A DNA stretch of 37,052 nt from Devosia sp. LC5. Lineage in GTDB: Bacteria; Pseudomonadota; Alphaproteobacteria; Rhizobiales; Devosiaceae. The stretch spans positions 1 through 37,052 of the forward strand of contig NZ_JNNO01000021.1 of NCBI RefSeq assembly GCF_000735585.1, read 5' to 3'. Shown here one piece after another: positions 16,569 to 25,752 of this stretch (positions are counted from its first letter, which is position 1; each line of letters begins with the position of its first letter). A program made the position numbers and the translations under genes. Below the pieces are notes generated by a model. The model searched no databases. It was not told the DNA's origin and saw only the letters and a list, made by a program, of their open reading frames with translations.

Positions 16569-18080
16569 GTGAAGGCGTCCGTTACTGCGCATAAGGATTA
16601 CACGATTTCGAAAATCGATGATCGTGTGTATGGGGCATTTCTGGAACATCTGGGCCGGGCGATCTATGAGGGCATTTATGAGCCCGACCACCCGACTGCC
16701 GATAAGGATGGCATGCGCGGGGATGTGGCCAAGCTGGTCAAGGACCTCAATGTACCGGTGGTTCGCTACCCCGGGGGTAACTTCGTTTCGGCTTATAATT
16801 GGGAAGACGGCATAGGGCCGCGCGAGCAGCGCCCTACCCGGCTGGACCTGGCCTGGCACACCTCGGACAGCAATGCCGTGGGCGTGCATGAATTTGCCGA
16901 TTGGTGCGCCACCGTGGGCACCGAGATGATGCTGGCGGTGAACCTGGGTTCGCGCGGCGTCGATGAGGCGCGCAATTTCCTCGAATATGTGAACCATCCG
17001 GGCGGCTCCTACTGGAGCGACCTGCGCATCAAGAACGGCCGCAAGGAGCCGTGGAACGTCAAAATGTGGTGTCTCGGCAACGAGATGGACGGCCCCTGGC
17101 AGGTCGGCCACAAGGACGCGGACGAGTATGGCAAGCTGGCCGCCAACACGGCGCGCGCCATGCGCATGTTCGATAAATCACTGGAACTGATCGTGTGCGG
17201 CTCGTCCAATTCGGACATGGCGAGCTATCCCGATTGGGAGCGCATCGTGCTGGAGCATACCTATGATCACGTCGATCATATCAGCCTGCACATGTACTTT
17301 GCCAACCGCGACAGCAACACGCCGAACTATCTCGGCCTGAGTGAAAAGCTCGACACCTATATCGAGACGGTCGCCTCGACCATCAAGCAGGTCAAGGCCA
17401 AGAAGAAGTCCAAGCGCGACGTCTATATTTCCTTCGACGAATGGAACGTCTGGTACCATTCCAACAAGAAGGATCGCGAGATCCTGGACGGCAATAGCGG
17501 CTGGCCGCATGCCCCGGGCCTGCTTGAGGACATCTACAATTTCGAAGACGTGCTGATGGTGGGGTTGATCCTCAACACCTTCATCCGCCGCTCGGACGTG
17601 GTGAAAATCGCCTGTATCGCGCAGCTGGTGAACGTGATCGCGCCGATCATGACGGAAAAGGGTGGCCCCGCCTGGGCGCAGACCATCTATTACCCGTACT
17701 TCTTCGCTTCGGTGTTCGGCCGCGGTACCGCCTTGCAATTGCTGGTCAATTCGCCCGGCTATGAGACGACGCATGCGGCAGACACCCCGTTTGTCGACGT
17801 TTCGGGTGTGCATAATGAAGAGGAAGGCACGCTGAGCTTCTTCCTCGTCAACCGGCACACCAGCGAAAGCATCGAAACAGAAGTCAGCCTGCAGGGCTTT
17901 GGCGCCGGCACGGTGATCGACCACCAGGTGATGACCCATCCCGACCTCAAGGCGGTCAATACCGCCAAGAAGCAGGATGAAGTGGCCCCGCGCAAGGGCA
18001 CTGGCGCCAAGATTGCCGATGGCAAGTTGAGCGTGACGCTGCCGCCCTATTCGTACCAGATGGTGCGCGTGAAGATCTGA
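16569..18080 (+). CDS. abfA: Alpha-L-arabinofuranosidase, GH51
   Basis: A 503-residue intracellular enzyme, the usual GH51 length, with no signal peptide. It removes terminal alpha-L-arabinofuranosyl groups from arabinan- or arabinoxylan-derived oligosaccharides with retention. The TIM barrel carries VVRYPGGNFVSAYNWEDGIGP (about 64-84), the acid/base Glu172 in MWCLGNEMDGPWQ and the nucleophile Glu291 in ISFDEWNVWY. The C-terminal ~120 residues are the beta-sandwich common in the family. Translation starts at a GTG at 16569 behind a GGGAGGA site. It follows the ArsR-type regulator and precedes a peptide-type ABC importer, which supports the view that imported arabinosides are its substrate. 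Confidence 0.95.
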   Translation: MKASVTAHKDYTISKIDDRVYGAFLEHLGRAIYEGIYEPDHPTADKDGMRGDVAKLVKDLNVPVVRYPGGNFVSAYNWEDGIGPREQRPTRLDLAWHTSDSNAVGVHEFADWCATVGTEMMLAVNLGSRGVDEARNFLEYVNHPGGSYWSDLRIKNGRKEPWNVKMWCLGNEMDGPWQVGHKDADEYGKLAANTARAMRMFDKSLELIVCGSSNSDMASYPDWERIVLEHTYDHVDHISLHMYFANRDSNTPNYLGLSEKLDTYIETVASTIKQVKAKKKSKRDVYISFDEWNVWYHSNKKDREILDGNSGWPHAPGLLEDIYNFEDVLMVGLILNTFIRRSDVVKIACIAQLVNVIAPIMTEKGGPAWAQTIYYPYFFASVFGRGTALQLLVNSPGYETTHAADTPFVDVSGVHNEEEGTLSFFLVNRHTSESIETEVSLQGFGAGTVIDHQVMTHPDLKAVNTAKKQDEVAPRKGTGAKIADGKLSVTLPPYSYQMVRVKI

Positions 18081-18307
18081 GGCGCGCGGGGATAACCGGG
18101 CGCTACACGGCGCAATCTGGCTCCGGCCCCGGGCGGAAATGCCTGGGTCCGGGGCCGCCGCCCCTCTGTTGCGGCACGCGGCGGCGAGAAGACAATGTAC
18201 GGCAAAACTGCCCTCGCATGACATTCGATGCCGCATGGCCCAGAGCAGCCATGGGCTAGCAGAGTGCTAACATCGAGAACCGCTAAAGCGCCTCTCGCGA
18301 CACCACA

Positions 18308-18337
18308 AAAGGGCACATCGGAGCTGATGTACCCTTT
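18308..18337. promoter_or_regulatory. Imperfect inverted repeat ahead of the arabinoside importer operon
   Basis: A 12-position stem with one mismatch (AAAGGGCACATC against GATGTACCCTTT, loop GGAGCT) lies about 45 bases upstream of the -35 box. It could be an operator or a terminator of upstream transcription; no T-run of note follows beyond TTT. Confidence 0.35.
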
Positions 18338-18379
18338 CATATTGTATATCACGATTTCGGATTTACATCAGTTAGTACG

Positions 18380-18407
18380 TTGACAATGACAGGCGGTTGA
18401 GTAGCAT
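18380..18407 (+). promoter_or_regulatory. Putative sigma-70 promoter of the family 5 importer operon
   Basis: TTGACA (18380-18385) is a perfect -35 box; TAGCAT (18402-18407) 16 bases later is a moderate -10. The binding-protein start is 88 bases downstream. Confidence 0.45.
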
Positions 18408-18494
18408 GTCGGACGAGCGCCGGAGGGCGCCAAGTTGGAATGCTGGAGGCATTTCAGCCGACGTGCTGGAGGGCACGCCACAAGGGAGGATCAA

Positions 18495-20420
18495 ATGGAT
18501 AGACGTAGCTTTATGATGGGCACGGCGGTCAGCGCGTTGCTGCTGGCGAGCAAGGGCCTGGCCTTCGCACAGGAGGCCGAAGGGGTCGCGCCGGACCTGG
18601 CACAATTCCCGCGCAACGAGACTGTCATCGTGCACAACCCCGAGGGGATCATCCGCAATCCGGGTTGGTTCAATCCATGGGTTGTCGGCGCCGGCAATGG
18701 CACCAGCAATGGCCTGCACCAGCTGACCACGGACACGCTCTGGCTGATCGACCCCGATGCAGGCGTTGCTGGCGCGAGCGAGAACGCCATCTACAATTCA
18801 CTGGCCGACGATCTCTGGCAGTATAACGAGGACTTCACGGAAATGACCGTGAAGCTGAAACAGGGCATCACCTGGAGCGATGGCGTCGATTTCACTGCCG
18901 ACGACGTGGTCTACACCGTCGAAAAGCAGAAGGCGACGCCCGGCACCCCGTTCAATGGCGCGTTCACCGCGCAGGTCGCTTCGGTCGAAGCAACCGATCC
19001 CTATACCGTTCACTTCAAGCTCAACGCCTCCAATTCGCGCTTCCACACGCTGTTTTCGGTGCGCTGGACCGGCGCCTGGATCATGCCCAAGCATGTGTTC
19101 GAGAAGGTCGAGGACATTCTCAGCTTCGACAACAATCCGCCGGTCAGCCTTGGGCCCTATACGCTGCATTCGTTCGATCCGAACGGCACCTGGTATATCT
19201 GGGAAAAGCGCGCCGACTGGGAAAAGACCGCACTGGGCATGGTGGGCGAACCCAAGCCGCGCTTCATCATCTATCGCAACAATATGTCCCCGGATAACCG
19301 GCTGATCGAGATGCGCAATGGCAATCTCGACATGGTGCATGACCTGACGCCGGAAGCCACATTCTCGGTGGTGGCGCAGGACCCGCAGATCAAGGGCTGG
19401 TTCCCCGGCTTCCCCTATGCCCATCCCGATCCGACGCTGGTGATGGCGATCTTCAATCACCAGAACCCCAAATTCCAGGACAAGCGCGTACGCTGGGCCC
19501 TGACGCTGATGCTCGATGCGCGCGCCATGTCGATGGCCAGCTATCGCGGCGCGGCGACGCTGTCGGCGATTTCGGTGCCGCCGACCGGCACCCATCCGCG
19601 CGATTATCACGGGCCGCTGCAGGAGTTTCTGACCAATTACGAGATCGACACCGGCACCAGCAAGGTCAAGCCCTATGACCCTGACATCGGGTTGCAGATC
19701 GCCGAGATGGTGCGTCCGCAATTCGGCGAAGCGGTGCCGAGCGACGAAACCGCCATCCGCAATGCCTTTGGCTATGGCTGGTGGAAGCAGAACATCCCGG
19801 CGGCCGAGGAATTGCTGACCGCTGCCGGCTTTACCAAGAACGGCAATCAGTGGATGCAGCCGGATGGCCAGCCTTTCACCTTCTCGGTGATGGTGCCGAC
19901 CGATGGCGTGGTCAACCGGCTGGGCTCGATCATTGCCCAGACCTGGGCGCAGAATGGCGTGCAGGCAGAAGTGGAAGCGGCCTCGGACACCTGGGATCGC
20001 CAACGCGTCGGCAATTACGAAGTCAATATTGCCTGGGCGGTGGAAACCTGGGGCGGTCACCCCGATCTCAGCTTCTTCCTCGACAGCTATCATTCCGCCT
20101 ATGTGGTCGAGCCCGGCGCTTCGCAGCCCGACCGCAACTGGATGCGCTGGAAGGATCCGCGGCTCGACGAAATCATCGAGAAAATCCGCGGCATCGACTT
20201 CAACGATCCCAAGGGGATCGAATATGGCACGGACTTCGTCAAGCTCCACCTCGAGGAGATGCCGAACATCCCGATCATGGCCTATAACGTGTTCTCGCTC
20301 CAATCGACCCGTTACTGGACCGGCTGGCCGAACGCGGAAAACAACTACGCCAATCCGGTGACCAATTGGTCGAACGGGCGGTACATCTTCACCCAGATCA
20401 CGCCTGCTGCAGGCGCGTAA
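18495..20420 (+). CDS. ABC transporter substrate-binding protein, family 5 (Opp/Dpp type), Tat-exported
   Basis: A 641-residue periplasmic binding protein, longer than the ~530 usual for dipeptide binders. It starts with a twin-arginine signal (MDRRSFMMGTAVSALLLAS, cleavage probably after AFA). Family 5 features are visible: LADDLWQYNEDFTEMTVKLKQG and WSDGVDFTADDVVYTV (about 95-150), and a later DKRVRWALTLMLDARAM. ATG at 18495 is chosen because GGGAGGA lies just upstream and it gives the Tat signal; the frame opens earlier at 18435. The protein is rich in tryptophan, and large family 5 proteins next to glycosidases often bind oligosaccharides. With GH51 before and a GH43-like gene after the transporter genes, an arabino-oligosaccharide ligand is likely but inferred. 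Confidence 0.9.
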   Translation: MDRRSFMMGTAVSALLLASKGLAFAQEAEGVAPDLAQFPRNETVIVHNPEGIIRNPGWFNPWVVGAGNGTSNGLHQLTTDTLWLIDPDAGVAGASENAIYNSLADDLWQYNEDFTEMTVKLKQGITWSDGVDFTADDVVYTVEKQKATPGTPFNGAFTAQVASVEATDPYTVHFKLNASNSRFHTLFSVRWTGAWIMPKHVFEKVEDILSFDNNPPVSLGPYTLHSFDPNGTWYIWEKRADWEKTALGMVGEPKPRFIIYRNNMSPDNRLIEMRNGNLDMVHDLTPEATFSVVAQDPQIKGWFPGFPYAHPDPTLVMAIFNHQNPKFQDKRVRWALTLMLDARAMSMASYRGAATLSAISVPPTGTHPRDYHGPLQEFLTNYEIDTGTSKVKPYDPDIGLQIAEMVRPQFGEAVPSDETAIRNAFGYGWWKQNIPAAEELLTAAGFTKNGNQWMQPDGQPFTFSVMVPTDGVVNRLGSIIAQTWAQNGVQAEVEAASDTWDRQRVGNYEVNIAWAVETWGGHPDLSFFLDSYHSAYVVEPGASQPDRNWMRWKDPRLDEIIEKIRGIDFNDPKGIEYGTDFVKLHLEEMPNIPIMAYNVFSLQSTRYWTGWPNAENNYANPVTNWSNGRYIFTQITPAAGA

Positions 20421-20504
20421 GAGCCTCCCCGGTGGCTCGGCCCACGGGCCGGGCCGCATGGGGATGAATGTGTGGGGGCAGCGATGCGTCCGCGAGGAGC
20501 AAAC

Positions 20505-20647
20505 GGCACCTCCCTTCGACGGGGAGGCCGGGCGGGGTGACTGCTGGATCGCGTTTGCGGAAGCACACCCCCACCCTGCTCGATCACGGACTTAGCTGAA
20601 GCTAAGTCCTATCTCGCTTCCCTCCCCACAAGGGGGAGGGTGAACCC
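20505..20647. repeat. Dispersed palindromic repeat, copy with GGACTTAGC hairpin
   Basis: The gap between the binding-protein and permease genes contains palindromic GC-rich units (CCTCCC/GGGGAGG at the left, CCCTCCCC/GGGGGAGGG at the right). The 86 bases 20557-20642 are nearly identical to 25889-25974. In the centre is a perfect 9-bp stem (GGACTTAGC, loop TGAA, GCTAAGTCC; 20588-20609). It belongs to a family found in most long gaps of this window and lies within an operon, so it is transcribed. Confidence 0.75.
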
Positions 20648-20697
20648 GGTGGGCAGGCGAGAGGGTAGCCGACTGGGAGGTCGGTGAAGGAGTTTGA

Positions 20698-21702
20698 ATG
20701 CATAGCTATCTATGGTTTGTCGGCAAGCGCATCCTGCAATTGCTTGCGGTTATCTTTTGCGGGGTTTCGGCGACGTTTCTGGTGACGCATCTGTCCCCGA
20801 TCGATCCGGTGGAACAGGTGCTGGGGCGATTGTCGGCTCGCTCGAACCTGTCGCCCGAGGCCATTGCCTCGACCCGCGCGGCGCTGACCGAACTCTATGG
20901 TACCGGTCAGCCGATCGTGACCCAGTATTTCAATTTCTGGATGCGCCTGCTGCGCGGCGACCTGGGCCCGTCGCTGCTGGCCTTTCCCACGCCATCGATG
21001 GAACTGGTCGCCCGCGCCCTGCCCTGGACGCTGGGCCTGTTGACCACCTCGACGCTGATCACCTTCATCATCGGCAATCTGTTTGGCGCGCTGGCGGGCT
21101 ACAATCCCGATAACCGGTTTTTCCAGGCCTTCGGCATCGTCGCCATCGCCGTGCAGCCGATCCCCTATTATGTGGTGGCCTTCATCCTCCTGGTCATTTT
21201 CGGCTTCCTGTGGCCGGTGCTGCCCATTTCGGGCGGCTTTGCCATGGATGTGCGGCCGGGACTGACGCTGACCTATATCGGCTCGATCCTGCAGCATTCC
21301 ATCCTGCCGGCGCTGTCGCTGGTGCTGGTCGGATTTGGCGGCTGGTTCCTGGGCATGCGGGCGCTGGTGTCCAATATCGTCAACGACGATTACGTGACCT
21401 ATGCTGAACTGGGCGGGGTGAGCCGGCGGACCATTGTGGATGCCTATGTCATCCGCAATGCCATGGTGCCGCAATTGACGGCGCTGGCAATGGCGCTGGG
21501 CGGGGTGTTTTCGGGCACCGTCATCACCGAGCAGGTGTTCAACTATCCTGGCATCGGCTCGCTGCTGATCGATGGGGTGAACTATGGCGATTATTCGCTG
21601 GTGCTGGCGGTATCGACAGTCTCGATCACCGCGGTGGCCCTGGCGATCTTCATCGTCGACCTGCTGCATCCTTTGCTCGATCCCCGCGTGCGGACGGAGT
21701 AG
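20698..21702 (+). CDS. Family 5 ABC transporter permease, DppB/OppB type
   Basis: A 334-residue inner-membrane permease. The first helix (about 10-30) is followed by a long periplasmic segment with the family marker DPVEQVLGRLSARSNLSPEAI, and then five more helices. The cytoplasmic loop that meets the ATPases is visible as DDYVTYAELGGVSRRTIVDAYVIRNAMVP (about 225-255). A good AAGGAG site precedes ATG 20698. It is the first of four tightly packed transporter genes and pairs with the next permease. Confidence 0.93.
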   Translation: MHSYLWFVGKRILQLLAVIFCGVSATFLVTHLSPIDPVEQVLGRLSARSNLSPEAIASTRAALTELYGTGQPIVTQYFNFWMRLLRGDLGPSLLAFPTPSMELVARALPWTLGLLTTSTLITFIIGNLFGALAGYNPDNRFFQAFGIVAIAVQPIPYYVVAFILLVIFGFLWPVLPISGGFAMDVRPGLTLTYIGSILQHSILPALSLVLVGFGGWFLGMRALVSNIVNDDYVTYAELGGVSRRTIVDAYVIRNAMVPQLTALAMALGGVFSGTVITEQVFNYPGIGSLLIDGVNYGDYSLVLAVSTVSITAVALAIFIVDLLHPLLDPRVRTE

Positions 21703-21708
21703 GCCCCC

Positions 21709-22566
21709 ATGTTTGCAGTGTTTCGCGACCTTATCCGCTATAATCTGGAATTCACCATCGGGCTGATCCTCGTCGGGTTCGTGGTGATTTTCGCCGCGCT
21801 GAGCTTTTTCTCGCCGGTCGATCCGACGTTGATCTACATGACGATTCCCGACCAGCCGCCTTCGGGCCAGTACTGGTTCGGCACCAATTCGCGCGGGCAG
21901 GACCTGTTCTGGCAGCTGTCGGCCGCGTTCAAGAACAGCCTGATCTTCGGCATTACCGTGGCCGTGCTGAGCCGCATCATCTCGATCGCGGTGGGCCTGC
22001 TGAGCGGCTATGCCGGCGGGTGGGTGGACCGGGTGCTGATGTTCATCAACGACATCTTCGTGGCCGTGCCGATCTTCCCGATCCTGGTGCTGTTCTATTT
22101 CGTGCTGCGCAACAGCCTCGACAGTTTCACGCTGGCGCTGATCATGGCGTGTTTCGGCTGGCCGTTCGACGCGCGGTTGATCCGCTCGGTGGCGCTGGGG
22201 CTCAAGCATCGCGAATTTACCCGGCATGCCGTATTTGCCGGCATGAGCACGAGCAAGGTGCTGCTCGAAGAGCACCTGCCCTATGTGATGCCGATCGTGT
22301 TCGCCACCTTCATGAACAATATGCTGTGGTCGATTGGGCTGGAAGTGACCATGGCGGTGCTGGGCTTCACCAATCTCAACAATCCCACCATCGGCACGGT
22401 GCTGTATTGGGCCAATTCCCACTCGGCCATGATGGTGGGCGTGTGGTGGTGGATCCTCATTCCGGTGGTGCTGATCGTCATCACTTTTATCGGGCTGTTC
22501 CTGCTGGCCATGTCGATGAACGAATATATCGACCCGCGCAGCCGCCTTCGCCGTATGGGAGCTTGA
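21709..22566 (+). CDS. Family 5 ABC transporter permease, DppC/OppC type
   Basis: A 285-residue permease starting six bases after the previous stop. It has an N-terminal helix (about 17-38), then the periplasmic stretch with QYWFGTNSRGQDLFWQL, the OppC/DppC signature, and five further helices. The ATPase-contacting loop is visible as LGLKHREFTRHAVFAGMSTSKVLLEEHLP (about 163-191). The stop shares a base with the ATG of the ATPase gene (TGATG), which indicates coupled translation. Confidence 0.93.
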   Translation: MFAVFRDLIRYNLEFTIGLILVGFVVIFAALSFFSPVDPTLIYMTIPDQPPSGQYWFGTNSRGQDLFWQLSAAFKNSLIFGITVAVLSRIISIAVGLLSGYAGGWVDRVLMFINDIFVAVPIFPILVLFYFVLRNSLDSFTLALIMACFGWPFDARLIRSVALGLKHREFTRHAVFAGMSTSKVLLEEHLPYVMPIVFATFMNNMLWSIGLEVTMAVLGFTNLNNPTIGTVLYWANSHSAMMVGVWWWILIPVVLIVITFIGLFLLAMSMNEYIDPRSRLRRMGA

Positions 22567-23597
22567 TGATGGCCAATGAAATCCTGACCGTCGATGGGCT
22601 CAAGGCCTATTATCAGATGAATTATTACGGCGTGCAGCGCGAAGTGCGGGCCGTCGACGACATCACCATGAGCATCAAGCGCAATGAGGTTTACGGCATT
22701 GCGGGGGAAAGCTCGTCGGGCAAGACCTCGTTCATCAAGGTGCTGGCGGCGGCGATGCGGCCGCCGTTCCGGGTGGTGGCAGGCTCGGTCAAATACGACT
22801 TCAAGGGCCACCCGATCGATGTCGCTACGGCCAGCGACAAGCAGATCGAGGCGGTGCGCTGGAAGCATCTGAGCTACATCATGCAGGGCTCGATGAGCGT
22901 GCTGAACCCGGTGCGCCGGATCGGCAAGACGTTCGAGGATTTTGCGGCCAAGCCGCTGGGGCTGTCGGGCGATGCGTTCAAGCAGCGGGTGATCGGGCAT
23001 CTGGACAGGCTCAAGCTGTCGCCGGATGTGCTCAGGGCCTATCCGCATGAGCTATCGGGCGGCATGCGGCAGCGCGTGACCATTGGGCTGGCGACGGTGT
23101 GCCACCCCGAATTCATCATTGCGGACGAGCCGACCACGGCGCTGGACGTGGTGGTGCAGAAGGAAGTGCTCAGCCTGATCCGCGATATTCAGAAGGAAAT
23201 GGGCGCCTCGGTGGTGTTCGTGACGCACGACATGAGCGTGCATGCCAATGTGGCCGATCGCGTGGGCATTATCTATGCCGGGCGGCTGGTGGAGGAAGGG
23301 CCGACGCGCGAAATGTTCTTCGCGCCCAAGCATCCCTATACGGCCCATCTGGTGGCCAGCCTGCCGCGCATTGGCGATACGGCGCAGCGCCCGGCGCTGG
23401 AGGGGCGGCCGCCGAGTCTGGCGTCACCGCCGGCGGGGTGCCGGTTTCATCCGCGGTGCCCGCTGGCCGTGGACAAATGCAAGACCGAGGTGCCGCCGAT
23501 GGAAACGGTGGGCAAGGATCATCGCACCGCCTGCTGGCGCTGGAAGGATGTGGAGCCGCTGGTGGCGCCCCATGCAAGCCACGGGGTGATGGTATGA
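22566..23597 (+). CDS. Family 5 ABC transporter ATPase, DppD/OppD type
   Basis: A 343-residue ATPase. Walker A is GESSSGKTS (about 47-55), with Ser where the family usually has Gly (GESGSGKS), but the key Lys and Thr are present. The signature is [14 protein letters not shown], Walker B is [13 protein letters not shown] and the switch is VTHDMSV. The C-terminal oligopeptide-ATPase extension with four cysteines ([15 protein letters not shown] and ACW, about 300-335) is present. The ATG at 22566 overlaps the stop of the permease gene; a second ATG follows immediately. It forms a heterodimer with the next ATPase. Confidence 0.93.
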   Translation: MMANEILTVDGLKAYYQMNYYGVQREVRAVDDITMSIKRNEVYGIAGESSSGKTSFIKVLAAAMRPPFRVVAGSVKYDFKGHPIDVATASDKQIEAVRWKHLSYIMQGSMSVLNPVRRIGKTFEDFAAKPLGLSGDAFKQRVIGHLDRLKLSPDVLRAYPHELSGGMRQRVTIGLATVCHPEFIIADEPTTALDVVVQKEVLSLIRDIQKEMGASVVFVTHDMSVHANVADRVGIIYAGRLVEEGPTREMFFAPKHPYTAHLVASLPRIGDTAQRPALEGRPPSLASPPAGCRFHPRCPLAVDKCKTEVPPMETVGKDHRTACWRWKDVEPLVAPHASHGVMV

Positions 23598-24517
23598 GCA
23601 CACTGCTGGATATCAACAATGTCTCCAAGCAATTCACCATGGGCGGGTTGCTGTCGCGCAAACTGGTCAATGCCGTGGAGGGCGCGAGCTTTTCGCTGAG
23701 CGTCGAAAAGCCTGAGATTTTCACCATTATCGGGGAGAGCGGGTCGGGCAAGACGACGCTGGCGCGGATGATCCTGGGGCTGGAACTGCCCAGCAATGGC
23801 ACGATCAGCTTTCGCGGCAAGACGGTGAGCGCCAAGGTGAGCCGGGCCGAACGGCTCGAATTCATGGCCAATGTGCAGCCGGTGTTCCAGAACCCGTTCG
23901 AGGCGTTCAACCCGCTCAAGCGGATCGACCGGTACCTCGAATCCACGGCGCGGCGGTTTTTGAAACTGCGGGACCGGAGCGAACTGGACCGGGCGATGGA
24001 CGGGGCGCTGCAAAAAGTGGGGTTGAGCCTTGCCGAAGTGAAGGGGCGCTATCCGCATGAAATGAGCGGCGGGCAACTTCAGCGCGCGGCCATTGCGCGG
24101 GCGCTGATCCCCAGTCCGCCGCTGCTGATTGCGGACGAGCCGGTGTCGATGGTGGATGCCAGCCTGCGCATGAGCATTGTCAACCTGCTCAAGAGCCTGC
24201 GGGATGACCTGAAAGTGTCGGTGATCTACATCACGCACGATCTGGCGACGGCCTATTACATTTCCAACCGCATCATCATCATGCAGCGCGGGCGGATCGT
24301 GGAAATGGGCGATGCGCGGACGGTGCTGGATAATCCCGAGCATCCCTATTCGCGGCTGCTGAAAGCCAGTGTGTTGAGCACGGAAGATGCGGGCGACGGG
24401 AAGCTGGCGACGGACCGGGAGATGGTGAGTCGCGCCAATGGCTTGGTGGGGGTTGCGGGCAGATTGGTTGATCGGCCGGATGGGCGGTCGGTGCGGGTTT
24501 ATGAGGGGGCTAGCTAA
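23594..24517 (+). CDS. Family 5 ABC transporter ATPase, DppF/OppF type
   Basis: A 307-residue ATPase overlapping the previous gene by four bases (ATGA). Walker A is GESGSGKTT (about 46-54), signature MSGGQLQRAAIARA, Walker B LLIADEPVSMVDASLRMS and switch ITHDLATAY. The DEPVSMVDASLR segment differs from the DEPTSALDVSVQ of common peptide systems and recurs, as far as I recall, in transporters linked to sugars, which agrees with the glycosidase neighbours. The C-terminus lacks the cysteine-rich extension of its partner; it ends in a short variable tail. Confidence 0.92.
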   Translation: MSTLLDINNVSKQFTMGGLLSRKLVNAVEGASFSLSVEKPEIFTIIGESGSGKTTLARMILGLELPSNGTISFRGKTVSAKVSRAERLEFMANVQPVFQNPFEAFNPLKRIDRYLESTARRFLKLRDRSELDRAMDGALQKVGLSLAEVKGRYPHEMSGGQLQRAAIARALIPSPPLLIADEPVSMVDASLRMSIVNLLKSLRDDLKVSVIYITHDLATAYYISNRIIIMQRGRIVEMGDARTVLDNPEHPYSRLLKASVLSTEDAGDGKLATDREMVSRANGLVGVAGRLVDRPDGRSVRVYEGAS

Positions 24518-24565
24518 GGCACGCCCCTGCTAAGGGCGCGGTCGGTTGGTGTATGAGGGGCTGGT

Positions 24566-24704
24566 ATTGGGGCTCTCGCCACCCCACCCTGCCCTCCCCA
24601 TCAAGGGGAGGGTGACATCGCGTTCTGGGCAGCATGTTGGCACTTCCACTGAGCGGCACCTCCCCCTTGATGGGGGAGGCTGGGAGGGGGTGGGGGAGCC
24701 ACGG
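24566..24704. repeat. Dispersed palindromic repeat upstream of the GH43-like gene
   Basis: A long imperfect palindrome built from CCACCCTGCCCTCCCC and its complement-like right arm (GGGGGAGGCTGGGAGGGGGTGG-type, 24672-24698), around a ~45-base centre. The 18 bases ATTGGGGCTCTCGCCACC at 24566-24583 recur exactly at 25753-25770, so the GH43-like gene lies between two direct copies. Confidence 0.7.
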
Positions 24705-24724
24705 AGCGTAGTGTTTCTTACCTT

Positions 24725-24766
24725 CCCCCCTTGCGGGAGAGGGTGCCCGGAGGGCGGATGAGGGGT
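24725..24766. repeat. Short repeat unit of the same family
   Basis: A CCCCTTGCGGGAGAGGG unit followed by GGCGGATGAGGGG, in the orientation opposite to the copies at 26561 and 34271. It lies 25 bases before the GH43-like gene start. Confidence 0.5.
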
Positions 24767-24790
24767 GACGACTGAAACACCGGAGGCAAA

Positions 24791-25741
24791 ATGAGCGCAC
24801 CGATCTATCGTGATCCCGTTGCCGATGGGGCGGCGGATCCGACGGTTATTCGCAAGCAGGGCACGGACGAGTGGTGGATGTTTTACACCAACCGGCAGCC
24901 GGCGGCGGAGGGGCCGAATTTTACCTGGATCCATGGCTCGCCGATCGGGGTGGCCGTCTCCACCGATGATGGAGCGAGCTGGCATTATCGCGGGACGGTC
25001 AAGGGGCTGGATGACCCCAGGGATGCAGGGCAGACCAATACGCATTGGGCGCCGGAGGTGATCTGGGCCGAAGGCGAGTATCACATGTGGCTGAGCTACA
25101 TTCCCGGGGTGCCGGATAATTGGCCGGGCGTGCCGCGGACGATCACGCATTTTACCAGCCCCGATCTCGAGACCTGGACGCGGGTGGGGCCGCTGACGCT
25201 TAATGGGCCACGGGTGATCGACGCCTGTGTGCTCAAGTGCCCGGATGGGCTATGGCGCATGTGGTACAAGGACGAGGATGCCGGCTCGAGCACCTGGAGC
25301 GCGGTGAGCACGGATCTCTATATCTGGCGGCAGGAGGGGCTGGTGCTGCCCGGCTCGCCAGATGCGCCGCCGCATGAGGGACCCAATGTGTTCGTGCTGG
25401 GCGGCTGGCACTGGCTGATCGTGGATGAATGGCGCGGGCAAGGCGTGTACCGGTCCAAGGATGCGGTGAACTGGGAGCGGCAAGGGATTATCGGGGGTGA
25501 ACCGGGCGCCGATCCGATGGATGTCCGCTTCCTGCGGCATGCCGATGTGGTCGTGGTGGGCGAGTATGGGGCGCTGTATTATTTCACCCATCCCGAATGG
25601 GACGAGACGCAGGACAAGGCCGGGCCGCCGGACGTGGCGGCACGGAAGACGGCCGTGCATCACGGGCGGCTGAGCGTGGTGGATAATGTGCTGGTGTTTG
25701 AGCGGGATGTGGCGGCGGGATTGGCGCTGCTAAGGGGTTAG
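24791..25741 (+). CDS. GH43-like five-bladed beta-propeller glycosidase
   Basis: A 316-residue cytoplasmic protein with no signal peptide. The three acidic residues expected in GH43 are visible in order: Asp16 in GAADPTVI (base), Asp144 in RVIDACV (pKa modulator) and Glu196 in PHEGPNVF (acid); HWAPEV (85-90) is another family motif. GH43 enzymes act on arabinans, xylans and related oligosaccharides. A GGAGG site precedes ATG 24791. It closes the arabinoside locus, 273 repeat-rich bases after the ATPase gene, so it may be co-transcribed. Exact substrate is not certain and a related propeller family is possible. Confidence 0.78.
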   Translation: MSAPIYRDPVADGAADPTVIRKQGTDEWWMFYTNRQPAAEGPNFTWIHGSPIGVAVSTDDGASWHYRGTVKGLDDPRDAGQTNTHWAPEVIWAEGEYHMWLSYIPGVPDNWPGVPRTITHFTSPDLETWTRVGPLTLNGPRVIDACVLKCPDGLWRMWYKDEDAGSSTWSAVSTDLYIWRQEGLVLPGSPDAPPHEGPNVFVLGGWHWLIVDEWRGQGVYRSKDAVNWERQGIIGGEPGADPMDVRFLRHADVVVVGEYGALYYFTHPEWDETQDKAGPPDVAARKTAVHHGRLSVVDNVLVFERDVAAGLALLRG

Positions 25742-25752
25742 AAGCTCCCGGC

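Larger units (their letters stand above)
18081..18494. other. 414-base non-coding gap between the arabinofuranosidase and the binding-protein gene
   Basis: No credible gene is seen. The gap begins with a GC-rich hairpin (GGCCCCGG 18125-18132, CCGGGGCC 18149-18156) that may end or stabilise the arabinofuranosidase transcript. It then holds an AT-richer stretch with a second hairpin (18308-18337) and a promoter-like sequence (18380-18407). The importer operon may therefore be transcribed on its own as well as by read-through. Confidence 0.5.

Noticed and set aside
18798..20459. Minus-strand open frame of 553 codons opposite the Tat-exported binding protein
   Set aside because: No recognisable domain or ribosome site, and the sense gene is well supported.
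20710..22422. Minus-strand open frame of 570 codons opposite the permease genes
   Set aside because: Low-complexity His/Gln/Arg-rich composition; the plus strand carries two clear permeases with matching overlaps.
22689..22740. Loss of function in the ATPase at 22566-23597 because of Ser in Walker A
   Set aside because: The invariant Gly-Lys-Thr and all other motifs are intact; Ser is tolerated at that variable position.
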